Source of the DNA: Candidatus Bathyarchaeota archaeon
GTDB lineage: Archaea > Thermoproteota > Bathyarchaeia > TCS64 > B23
Assembly: GCA_029259285.1 (NCBI GenBank)
Contig: JAPDJB010000052.1
Span: 1-36,528, forward strand
Direction of reading: 5' to 3'
Length of the DNA: 36,528 nucleotides
Position numbers and translations under genes: made by a program. Below, piece by piece: positions 16,309 through 23,520 of the stretch; position 1 is the first letter of the stretch, and each line of letters opens with the position of its first letter. The notes below the pieces were generated by a model. That model searched no databases and had not been told where the DNA came from. It saw nothing but the letters and a program-made list of their open reading frames with translations.

Positions 16309-17925
16309 CTATGATTTATGATCTTTAAATCTATCCTCGAGAAATTCCCTCAATCTCCTCAGCGATGCTTCTCCATAAGGGTTAGAGACCTCTAAAACCC
16401 AAATCCTCTTTCCAAGGCTGTCGCAGATCTCCCTGCAGCATCTCTCGATGAGGATGTCGAGGTCTGTAGACCCCCTGTAGAGGATGACGCTCTCATAGGG
16501 TTTCTCCTCCATGTATCTCGCCGTCTCCTCAGCCGTCCACCTCATCATCTCTGGGTCTAGAGGCTCTGCGACCTCGATCTGGGAGAGGGGGTAGGTCTCC
16601 GACAGCTCTGGGGGGACGACGCCGAAGGGTGGGGCATAGAAGCATATATGGAGCTCCTCAAAGCCCATCAGATGTTCTCTAAGCCTCCTATAGTCGCTGG
16701 ATCGTATGTAGGGTCTCTCCCTTGGAGCTGGGGCTAAGAGTAGTATTGAAGCCCTCCTCGGTGGGTTATAATTTATGGTCATCCTCCTCCTATGCCTCAT
16801 GATCTCAGGTCTGGAGAGGTCGTAGTGGTCGAAGTAGAAGAGTCCCCTCAACTTATGCGTTGGACTCCACCGCTCCAGGGCTTCACGGTATTCGGTCAGC
16901 CTCCTAAAGGCTGAGGTCAGGGCTGGATGACCCCTACTCCTCGCCTCGAGGAGCTCCCATAGCCCTCCCTCCGAGATGGCCTGTTTCACGGTTTCAACCT
17001 CAGCCATACAGACGTAGAGGTTGTGCTCCGCCAGCAGCCTCTCCCGCTCAAACTTCAGCATCTCCCTCAACTCATCGGCATCATATCGACGACATATTGG
17101 ACAGGGGCAGGGTAGATACCTCAACTCATCGAGCTTCATCGTCCCCCTCGGCGTCAGGTATCGATCTTCTCTCGCGTAGAGGGCGTAGGCGGCTGAGTCG
17201 AATATGTCGCAGCCCATGGCTACGGCGAGGGCGAAGATCATCGGATGTCCAGCTCCGAAGAGGTGGAGGGGTCTGTTCACCGGTAGGTTCAGCTTCGCCG
17301 TCATCACCATGTCCACGAGGGTTGAGAAGAGATATTGCTCCATCACCTTCGTCGGGCTGCCGAGGGCGTAGATGTCGTAGGGGAGCTGACTCATGCTCTT
17401 GGCTGACCACTCAACGAGGTCTAGGTGATTTCCCCCCTGGACGGGGCCAACCCATAGGGCGTCGCTCTCAGCGATAAGGGGAAGCGCATCTTCCGCTCTC
17501 CTCAGGGTCTCCCTCACCGTCCATTCAGCCCTCTTCCTGGAGGTCTCCCAGCCGGTTGGGATGTCGAGTATCACAGCTATATCAGACCCTATACGCTTCT
17601 GGAACTCGACGATCTCGAGGGGGTCAGCCTCCACTTCGCCGTATACGAGTATCTGATATCCTCCCGAATCGGTGGCGATGACGCCGTCATAGTCTAGCAG
17701 CCTATGAACCTCCAGGTCTGGCTGGTCGCCGAGCCGTCTCTTTATGATGTAGGCGTTCGTTATGAGGGCCTTACAGTCGAACTCTTCGAGCATCCTCCTC
17801 GGCGGTATCGGCTGGGTTAGGGGGTTGACGACGGGGAGGAAGAGGGGTGTCTCAACTACGCCTCTCCTCGTCTTCAATCTTCCTATCCTGCCGAGGATGT
17901 CTCTGTCGACGACCTCAAATGACAT
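16309..17925 (-). CDS. tgtA: tRNA-guanine(15) transglycosylase, archaeosine biosynthesis
   Basis: Exchanges G15 of archaeal tRNAs for preQ0, the first tRNA-level step to archaeosine. The catalytic TIM barrel (about 1-350) has D86 in ATDSGGYQ, the candidate nucleophile D243 in DIFDSAAYALYA, and the zinc site C273, C275, C278, H301 (C-x-C-x2-C-x22-H). The rest (about 360-538) resembles the DUF5591/C1-type domain shared with ArcS (LLLAPAPRERPY). The C-terminal PUA domain of the roughly 580-residue Pyrococcus enzyme is not evident; the protein stops at 538. ATG 17925 (MSFEVVDRD) matches the family start better than TTG 17949. The methyltransferase gene follows directly. Confidence 0.92.
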   Translation of the reverse strand: MSFEVVDRDILGRIGRLKTRRGVVETPLFLPVVNPLTQPIPPRRMLEEFDCKALITNAYIIKRRLGDQPDLEVHRLLDYDGVIATDSGGYQILVYGEVEADPLEIVEFQKRIGSDIAVILDIPTGWETSRKRAEWTVRETLRRAEDALPLIAESDALWVGPVQGGNHLDLVEWSAKSMSQLPYDIYALGSPTKVMEQYLFSTLVDMVMTAKLNLPVNRPLHLFGAGHPMIFALAVAMGCDIFDSAAYALYAREDRYLTPRGTMKLDELRYLPCPCPICRRYDADELREMLKFERERLLAEHNLYVCMAEVETVKQAISEGGLWELLEARSRGHPALTSAFRRLTEYREALERWSPTHKLRGLFYFDHYDLSRPEIMRHRRRMTINYNPPRRASILLLAPAPRERPYIRSSDYRRLREHLMGFEELHICFYAPPFGVVPPELSETYPLSQIEVAEPLDPEMMRWTAEETARYMEEKPYESVILYRGSTDLDILIERCCREICDSLGKRIWVLEVSNPYGEASLRRLREFLEDRFKDHKS

Positions 17926-17983
17926 CTTCCCCGATGAGATATTCCTCAACCTATATTCACTTTATGTCAAAAGAAGGGTGGGT

Positions 17984-18403
17984 TTACTTCATCTCCCTTA
18001 TGAACTCCTCATAGACCCTTCTAACCCTCTCGGCGGCTGGCCCAGTTCCCTCGACTACCCCCGTCTCGTCAACCCTGATCTTATCCATGACGACGATGAC
18101 TCCAGCCTCTGGGAAGAGCCTCACCATGTTTGGAAACACTCTCTCCAGACGCTCGGCTAAGGCCTCAAGGTTGAAGGGGCGCTCCGAGGCGAGTATCCTT
18201 GAGATGGTTGGGCCGTAGATGAAGACCCTGTGGAGGCTCTCCCCCCGCTCACCCTTCACGTCTCCTAGGCAGAGGCTGAGGGTGTTGGTGTCGAAGCCCA
18301 GCAGTTTCCCCTCCAAAACTCTTCCCTTAACATCCTCAACCTGCACAACCCTATTGATGAGGTGTCCCAGCTCCTCGAAGAACCTCCTGCTCGCCACCGC
18401 CAT
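17984..18403 (-). CDS. Two-domain Sm-like archaeal protein (SmAP3 type)
   Basis: A 139-residue Sm-like protein. The Sm fold covers about 8-75 (INRVVQVEDVKGRVLEGKLLGFDTNTLSLCLGDV for Sm1, then RVFIYGPTISRI for Sm2). An extra alpha/beta C-terminal domain lies at about 78-139 (FNLEALAERLERVFPNMVRLFPEAGVIVVMDKIRV). This is the layout of SmAP3, which differs from short SmAP1/2 and forms large ring assemblies; the RNA partner in archaea is unclear. The gene lies 58 bases upstream of tgtA on the same strand. A TATA-like TTTTTATA lies about 34 bases before the ATG. Confidence 0.88.
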   Translation of the reverse strand: MAVASRRFFEELGHLINRVVQVEDVKGRVLEGKLLGFDTNTLSLCLGDVKGERGESLHRVFIYGPTISRILASERPFNLEALAERLERVFPNMVRLFPEAGVIVVMDKIRVDETGVVEGTGPAAERVRRVYEEFIREMK

Positions 18404-18450
18404 CTTCGATCCCAGATGAGATTTAGAGGCGAGCTATAAAAAGGGGTTCT

Positions 18451-18684
18451 TTAAATGCTCTCCAATAGGCTCTTAGCCGTCTCAGTGGTGTAGTATTTAC
18501 CGTCGGCGAAGGCTAGCGCCTTCACCAGTTTCAAGTCCCTCAATACGTCGAAGAGGCGTTCCTGCTTAACCCCCGCCTTCCTTAGTTCTCTCCAATCCCT
18601 CGGCTCACAGCAGAAGGATAGTAGCTTTCTGTAATCCTCGTTTTCGAGATATCTTCTCAGCTGGGCGAGTTCCTCTTCATTCAT
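18451..18684 (-). CDS. Small uncharacterised protein, winged-helix-like
   Basis: I do not recognise this 77-residue protein. It is mostly helical. An N-terminal acidic helix (EEELAQLRRYLENEDYRKLL) is followed by PRDWRELRKAGVKQERLFDVLRDLKLVKAL and a short hairpin, FADGKYYTTETAKSLL. That order (three helices, then a beta wing ending in a T-x-x-G/A-K segment) resembles a small winged helix, such as archaeal ArsR-like or RNA-associated domains. C25 and C26 are adjacent. It sits between SmAP3 and a DUF1922 zinc ribbon, all on the minus strand, with an ATG start and family-typical codon use. The coding status is good; the function is a guess. Confidence 0.7.
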   Translation of the reverse strand: MNEEELAQLRRYLENEDYRKLLSFCCEPRDWRELRKAGVKQERLFDVLRDLKLVKALAFADGKYYTTETAKSLLESI

Positions 18685-18702
18685 GTTTTGACACTGAAAC
18701 CT

Positions 18703-18927
18703 TCAGTTTATCTTATGTCTCTTATATTTATTTCGATCTTTACCCCCCTCTCTCCTCTTAAGCTCCTGTATGATGGTGACGGCATCTCTAGGCGTATATG
18801 CCCTCGCTAATGGTATAAGCGCCGTAATTTTCATTCTTTTTCCACAATGGGGACATGTTCTGGTCTTGTACCTCGTGTTGGCTAATAATAGCCCGCCACA
18901 TTTTGGACATCTAACGATGAGATACAT
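18703..18927 (-). CDS. DUF1922-family zinc-ribbon protein
   Basis: A 74-residue protein with a zinc ribbon formed by C7-x2-C10 and C25-x2-C28 (MYLIVRCPKC ... TCPHCGK), then LIPLARAYTPRDAVTIIQEL and a very basic tail. The start MYL(I/V)xRC and the A-R-A-x-x-x-x-(D/E)-A helix match DUF1922, a small archaeal family of unknown function. A nucleic-acid-binding role is inferred from the ribbon and basic tail. The ATG lies inside the last 17 bases of the kinase gene, so the two are translationally coupled. Confidence 0.82.
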   Translation of the reverse strand: MYLIVRCPKCGGLLLANTRYKTRTCPHCGKRMKITALIPLARAYTPRDAVTIIQELKRREGGKDRNKYKRHKIN

Positions 18928-19555
18928 CCTTCAGCCACTCCAATAATTGTTTTGCCTCAGGTCTATCAAGCCAGTCGACGACTCCAATTCGTGGAGGGCG
19001 CACCCCCCTTAAAACCTCATAGATCTCCTCCACGATCTCCTGTGGAGTCTTATCAGTTGTGTCCACTTCATGGATCCTCTCAGATCCATGGATCTCTATA
19101 GCCTCCGATAGGCAGACGTCTAGGAGTTCAGCCTCCACATTCTCCCTCACCTTCCCCGCATCGTATCCCCTCTCCTCCAGCTCATCCCTAAGTCTCCAGG
19201 GCGCCCTCCTGAGGACGAAGATCCAGGAACCCTTAGGGGCTATGTCGTGGGCGTAGTGGCCCTCGATGATCAGCCTCCCATATCTACTCAGAAGTCTCTC
19301 CACCCTCCTCTTCACGGCCTCGATATCCACGATGGCCGTGTCACGTTCCCCATTCCACTCCTCCATCAATCCCTCCTCGAGGGCCAGCCTGGAGAGATCG
19401 AGGTGGCGAGCTTCAAGCCTCTCGGCCAGAAGACGGCTGATGGTCGTCTTCCCCACACCTGGCGAGCCGGTGATGGCTATGATCAGCTTCCCCTTCCTCT
19501 CCACATAATCACTAGAGATCGGGGATTTAGGAGACCCAAACATTAATCCCTCCAT
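18911..19555 (-). CDS. AK6/Fap7-like adenylate kinase
   Basis: A P-loop kinase of 214 residues related to archaeal AK6/Fap7 (adenylate kinase/ATPase linked to small-subunit maturation in eukaryotes and Sulfolobus). The Walker A motif GSPGVGKT is at 30-37, then ARHLDLSRLALEEGL. A D-T-x-I-V-D segment follows (RDTAIVDIEAV), then IIEGHYAHD and an arginine-rich lid (LRRAPWRLRDELEERGY), matching the AK6 fold. The roughly 22 N-terminal residues and 40 C-terminal residues go beyond the core. ATG 19555 is used here; ATG 19543, preceded by GGAGGG, is an equally good start. It overlaps the DUF1922 gene. Divergent from the decayed OsmC gene. Confidence 0.85.
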   Translation of the reverse strand: MEGLMFGSPKSPISSDYVERKGKLIIAITGSPGVGKTTISRLLAERLEARHLDLSRLALEEGLMEEWNGERDTAIVDIEAVKRRVERLLSRYGRLIIEGHYAHDIAPKGSWIFVLRRAPWRLRDELEERGYDAGKVRENVEAELLDVCLSEAIEIHGSERIHEVDTTDKTPQEIVEEIYEVLRGVRPPRIGVVDWLDRPEAKQLLEWLKDVSHR

Positions 19556-19601
19556 TTAAATCCCTCTCAAAACCTTTTAAGAGATTCCAGGGAAACGCTA
19601 C

Positions 19602-19933
19602 ATGCCGTAAGATACTCGATTAGATTGATGAGGGGACTATTCCTCACCCATGAAGCTCCTACTTATAGCCGCCGCGGGATGTACGGCCATAGATGTCTCC
19701 CGTCTATTAGGTTGGATGAAGCAGAGCGTTGAGGGGTTGGAGGTGGAGATCGAGGTGAGGGGAGGAATCATCCTCGGATCTATAGGCGCATGGAGATCGT
19801 CTATAGGGTTAGAGGGACGTAGACCCTGATCGGGTTAGGAGGGCGGTGGAGCTTAGCCTTGAGAAGTATCGTGGCACCTCGATGACTCAGAGCTGGTGCG
19901 GAGGTAGATTATAGAATCAAGGTGGAACCCTAG
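19602..19933 (+). pseudogene. Decayed OsmC/Ohr-family gene
   Basis: This stretch is an OsmC-family peroxide-reductase-like gene broken by frameshifts. Frame of 19650: GDYSSPMKLLL and AAAGCTAIDV (the first redox Cys region) then QSVEGLEVEIEV. A shift gives NHPRIYRRMEIVYRVRG. Another shift gives DPDRVRRAVELSLEKYRG, where the second redox Cys of the family's EKYC motif is Arg (CGT). A last shift gives AEVDYRIKVEP and a TAG at 19931. The piece before GDYSS (19602-19631) is short and also frameshifted, with in-frame stops at 19608 and 19626-19631. A TATA-like TTTTAA lies 25 bases before ATG 19602. It ends 2 bases from the convergent membrane-operon gene. The longest uninterrupted piece is only 59 codons. 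Confidence 0.82.
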
Positions 19934-19935
19934 GG

Positions 19936-20790
19936 TTAGGGTGTGATGTACTCTATCCTTATCTGGAGTTCTCGGGAGACCTCTATTCCATAACGCTCCT
20001 CTAGTGTGGTGATCCCCCGATTCTCTAAGAGACCCCCCACCAATCCAGGTAGATCGCTGGATATTATCGCATAGGTCTCCCTCACCCTCTCCTCAATGGT
20101 TAGCTCTGGGTGGGCCTCAGCTATATGCCTGTAGGTTTGATAGGTCTTGTTCATGACGTAGACCTGAAAGGCATTCTCCAGCAGCTCCCTTATCAAGCTG
20201 TGCCCCCTATGCCTCGGGTATAGCCAGGGGTAACGTTGACTCTCATTCTCCTCGACCCTATAGGCCTGGATGAAGCGGTCTATGTCGACGATTCTATATC
20301 GACCATCGACGATGATGATGGGTATTTCCAATCCCTCATAGGGGTTTTCGCCGCTTAATAGGTCCCTGATATAGTTGTAGAGGCTGAAGGTTTTGAAGCC
20401 GTCCCTCGTCAATAGAGACCAGTATAGGAGTCTCCCCTCCTCATCCGTCGCTAAGGGGAGTATGACGGTGGTTCGCAGCTCATAACTCTGGGTTCCCATT
20501 CTAAACTTATAGTGCGTGTGGAGGGGCTTAGGTAGATGCCAATATAATCTTCCCATGGGCGTGGAGAGGAGGGGCCTATCCTCAAAGCATAGGGTCTTCA
20601 CGCCGCTCTCAGGTAGATCCCCATAGATTAGGAGGATGAGATCATTCAGCCCCTTAATCTTTCTCAGATCATAGGTGAGTATCACCGCCACCTCGCCTCT
20701 ACCGAGGAGTATGAAGCCTGTGAGGGCGTAGACGCCTAGTAGTAGAAGGAGGCCGGCGGCTATTCCCCTAGCCCCCCTCAATCCCTTCAC
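19936..20790 (-). CDS. Single-TM protein, possibly SPFH/Band-7-like (operon gene 4)
   Basis: A 284-residue protein with one N-terminal membrane segment (about 9-29) directly followed by GRGEVAVILTY, and a C-terminus reading EERYGIEVSRELQIRIEYI. This begin-and-end pattern, a TM, a G-E-V-x-V-I strand and a final Y-G-I-E-V strand, is that of stomatin/HflK-like SPFH domains. LLTRDGFKTFSLYNYIRDLL and the helical RERVRETYAIISSDL region are also compatible. The match is weak and could be coincidental. It is the last gene of a four-gene overlapping operon; its ATG overlaps the stop of the previous gene by 4 bases. It would sit on the inner membrane with the bulk of the protein on one side. Confidence 0.7.
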   Translation of the reverse strand: MKGLRGARGIAAGLLLLLGVYALTGFILLGRGEVAVILTYDLRKIKGLNDLILLIYGDLPESGVKTLCFEDRPLLSTPMGRLYWHLPKPLHTHYKFRMGTQSYELRTTVILPLATDEEGRLLYWSLLTRDGFKTFSLYNYIRDLLSGENPYEGLEIPIIIVDGRYRIVDIDRFIQAYRVEENESQRYPWLYPRHRGHSLIRELLENAFQVYVMNKTYQTYRHIAEAHPELTIEERVRETYAIISSDLPGLVGGLLENRGITTLEERYGIEVSRELQIRIEYITP

Positions 20791-21623
20791 CTCCAGCTCT
20801 TCAGCTCCCTCAGCCAGCGGTTGAGGGCCTTATCCCTCCCCAGTACGCGTCTCTCCCTGCTCAATCTGTAGAAAGAGGTTTTAAGCCTGTGATAATAGTC
20901 GACGAGGGCTTCCAGGCCGTAATAACTAGCCTGCGCCTGCATCTCAGCGAGTCTCCTAATCAGTCTCCTACAGGCCTTAACCCTAGCCTCTATAGCCGGT
21001 GAATGGAGGTCTATGAGGCTTTTTCTCGCCTCCTCCACCAATCCCTGGATACTCTCCCTGAAGTCCTCAAGCTCAGGGCTATCCCTCATCTCAGCCTTCT
21101 GCTCCATAAGTTCCCTAAGCCACTCGGCGATCTCCCCCTCTCTTCCCGCTTCTCGAGCCATGTATTGATGCGTTATGATGAGGGTGAGGATCAGGGGTGA
21201 TAGGCCTAGGATGAAGCCGAGGGCTGTGGCGAAGGGGATGGCGACGGGGTCCAGGACGGTCTCTACAAGCTCACTCGTCAGGAAGAGGTATCTACTTAGA
21301 TGATATGCCAGAGGTATGAAGGCTAACTTGAAGAGGGGTTCGAAGGCGTAGACGCTTACTGCTGCTCCGCAGAATCTAAGGAACCACGCCCAATCCATAC
21401 GTTTACCAGCCCTCTCCCCATATCTCCTCCAAAGTTTCTCCTCGAATCTCCTAAGTATATCATCTCCACCTCTTCTAGGCGTGTATAGGATGCGTCTTAC
21501 GGTTCCCCCGCCCTTATACTCTTCAAAGGCTCTCCATAGTTGATGCCGGCTGTAGCCTATGGTCTCCCCCTCATCTAGGGGGTCTTCTATGAGGTAGTAG
21601 TGGATCTCGCCGCTAGTCTCCAT
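20787..21623 (-). CDS. Two-TM membrane protein, unknown (operon gene 3)
   Basis: I do not recognise this 278-residue protein by name. Its layout is a soluble N-terminal domain (1-78) ending TVRRILYTPRRG then ILRRFEEKLWRRYGER, a membrane hairpin (about 82-112 and 126-152), and a long charged helical tail (153-278). The same layout and the same strand-plus-helix motif occur in the first gene of the operon and in the N-terminal half of the M14 protein, so these look like paralogues. It overlaps the M14 gene by 11 bases and the next gene by 4. It is predicted to act in a membrane complex with its neighbours. Confidence 0.75.
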   Translation of the reverse strand: METSGEIHYYLIEDPLDEGETIGYSRHQLWRAFEEYKGGGTVRRILYTPRRGGDDILRRFEEKLWRRYGERAGKRMDWAWFLRFCGAAVSVYAFEPLFKLAFIPLAYHLSRYLFLTSELVETVLDPVAIPFATALGFILGLSPLILTLIITHQYMAREAGREGEIAEWLRELMEQKAEMRDSPELEDFRESIQGLVEEARKSLIDLHSPAIEARVKACRRLIRRLAEMQAQASYYGLEALVDYYHRLKTSFYRLSRERRVLGRDKALNRWLRELKSWR

Positions 21624-23520
21624 CCTTGATCCCCAGTATTTTTAATATGCCTCCCTCGACGAAGGCGAGGGCTTCCCCAACTCTCTCATCGATTGGGTTT
21701 TGGAAGGTCTCGGTGGTATAGCTAAGTGTTCCAAATCTATGATGGAGCCATGCTGGACACACCCTTATATCGAGCTTGAAGAGTAGCGGCCCATCTATGG
21801 TTCGGCCTACATCGATGGAGATGAGTTGTGGAGGCCAATCCGGCGATGGCTTATCCAGGAGCTTCTGATACTCCCCTCTATAGACCTTAAAGCCCTTCTC
21901 AGCGACGTGCCTCATCATTGCCTCCCCGATCTCGAATTCGGGGATCTCCGCCATCAGGGTTCGGACATACTCTAGGCCCAATAGTCTCCTCAGTATCCTC
22001 CTCTTGGAGAGGTATCTGGCCAGTCTATTCTCGGGGCGTTTCATCATATTCTCCAATCGGTCTCGGATCTCTGGGGGGATGTAGAAGTTCTCTATGGAGA
22101 GGATTCCCGCCCCCTTATAGATGAGGTCAGCCATCTTCCCTATGGTCTCATGGAGGTCGACGGCGAAGGTTGGCCTAAACTCCTCAAGGTACTCCTGGAG
22201 TGCAGTTATCCTGGGCGACTTGACGTTGTCGCCCCAAACCACATTAGGGTCTCTAAATCTGACGGCATATTCCAATAGCTGAGCTGGGTGTAGGCTCCCC
22301 CTATTCAGTAGTCTCAGTGCTAGGAGCTCCGCCTCGCCCTGTAGGCTATAGGGGCCTCCCTGTGGGGGCCAGTGTTCCTCTCTCCCAGCCATGTCGACTC
22401 CCATCCATGCTCTCATGCTGTATCCCTCTGGGTCGTCGACGGGCATGAATGCGATCCGGCTTCTGCTGAGAACCTCTTCGGTGTATCTCCCCTCCTTCTC
22501 AAGGCTTCTCATCATCTGCAGTATCGCCAGCGGCCCTGCGGGCTCCCTCCCATGGCATCCGGCCTTTATGAGGATTCGGGCCTCACCGCCGTCGCCGATC
22601 TCATAGGCGTTTATCTCATACCCCCTCTCCGTCTCATAGACGGTGATCTTCTCAGCCCCTATCCGCTCGGCTGCCAGCTCCAGCTCCCTGTGTAGCTCCC
22701 GATAGGTGGAGAGGCGATATAGGTATTTGGCTCCTATATTGAAGTCGAAGAGTTCCATCTCCTCGTCTTTCATCCTTGAGGGCTTGGTGGCTGCTCTATG
22801 TCGCCGCTTGAAACTCTCGATGCTCCATCCCTCATCGTATAGGGGGAATCCCAGGTGGGGTTCTCGGTATCTCCACTCGGTGATGGGGGCGCTGTAGCAG
22901 TAGAACTCCTTAAGCTCTGGAAGCCCCATCTTGTCGCAGGTGTGGAGGGCTTCTACGTAGGCCTCGGTCTTATCCTTAGCCCTCTCCATGATCTCCTTGA
23001 GCTTCCTCAACCCTGGATGCTCTACGCATTCAATCCTCTCCAAGCCCTTCAGGGTCTTCTCTATCCCACTTTCAACCTCCTCGTAGTAGTCTCTGATCTC
23101 CTTGACGATCCTCTTGACGAGGAGGTGGTTTCCCATGAGGAGGTATAGGCCGATGAGGAGGTCTGCTGCCCCTCCGCTGAGGTATCCCCTGATGAGGCCG
23201 CTGGCAAGGAAGGTTGGGCCGAGGAAGAGTCTCAGCCATAACGGGTCGAGGAGGCTGAGGTAGTAGCTTAGAAGCCTCTTCAAAACCTCGCTTATGAGCT
23301 TCTTATCCCTGTAGAAGGTGTCGAGAAGTCCTTCCTTCACCTGTTTCTCGATGTTCTCAGCCTTCCCATCCGCCGTTAGGAGTTGGATCGTCAATCTCTC
23401 CTTCCTCTCCTCCAGCTCCGTGTACATCCCCTCGGCCTCTAGGAACCAGAAGGGGTGTAGGTCTATGTAGAATAGGTCTGGCTCATCCTTCCTGGGAACC
23501 CTGTAGACTAGCCACTTCAT
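21613..23520 (-). CDS. Membrane protein fused to an M14 zinc carboxypeptidase-like domain (operon gene 2)
   Basis: A 635-residue fusion. Residues 1-85 are a soluble head (RLTIQLLTADG then a helix), 90-135 a two-helix membrane hairpin and 136-255 a helical tail. Residues 260-630 form an M14 peptidase domain. The zinc site is H323-x-x-E326 (GCHGREPAG) and H457 (DLHET); the catalytic Glu is E604 in TTETF. All are present, so hydrolysis is likely. The usual substrate-carboxylate residues after GVDL (N-R-N-F) are replaced: the stretch here is GVDMAGREEHW (374-384). True carboxypeptidase specificity is therefore doubtful. It overlaps the upstream gene by 4 bases and the downstream gene by 11. Confidence 0.85.
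   Translation of the reverse strand: MKWLVYRVPRKDEPDLFYIDLHPFWFLEAEGMYTELEERKERLTIQLLTADGKAENIEKQVKEGLLDTFYRDKKLISEVLKRLLSYYLSLLDPLWLRLFLGPTFLASGLIRGYLSGGAADLLIGLYLLMGNHLLVKRIVKEIRDYYEEVESGIEKTLKGLERIECVEHPGLRKLKEIMERAKDKTEAYVEALHTCDKMGLPELKEFYCYSAPITEWRYREPHLGFPLYDEGWSIESFKRRHRAATKPSRMKDEEMELFDFNIGAKYLYRLSTYRELHRELELAAERIGAEKITVYETERGYEINAYEIGDGGEARILIKAGCHGREPAGPLAILQMMRSLEKEGRYTEEVLSRSRIAFMPVDDPEGYSMRAWMGVDMAGREEHWPPQGGPYSLQGEAELLALRLLNRGSLHPAQLLEYAVRFRDPNVVWGDNVKSPRITALQEYLEEFRPTFAVDLHETIGKMADLIYKGAGILSIENFYIPPEIRDRLENMMKRPENRLARYLSKRRILRRLLGLEYVRTLMAEIPEFEIGEAMMRHVAEKGFKVYRGEYQKLLDKPSPDWPPQLISIDVGRTIDGPLLFKLDIRVCPAWLHHRFGTLSYTTETFQNPIDERVGEALAFVEGGILKILGIKDGD

Noticed and set aside
17097..17477. 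Overlapping frames on both strands inside tgtA
   Set aside because: Arg- and Ser-rich shadow translations inside a well-conserved tgtA barrel.
19650..19829. A 59-codon plus-strand frame that could be called a small gene
   Set aside because: It matches only the middle of OsmC and the next parts follow in other frames, so it is a pseudogene piece.
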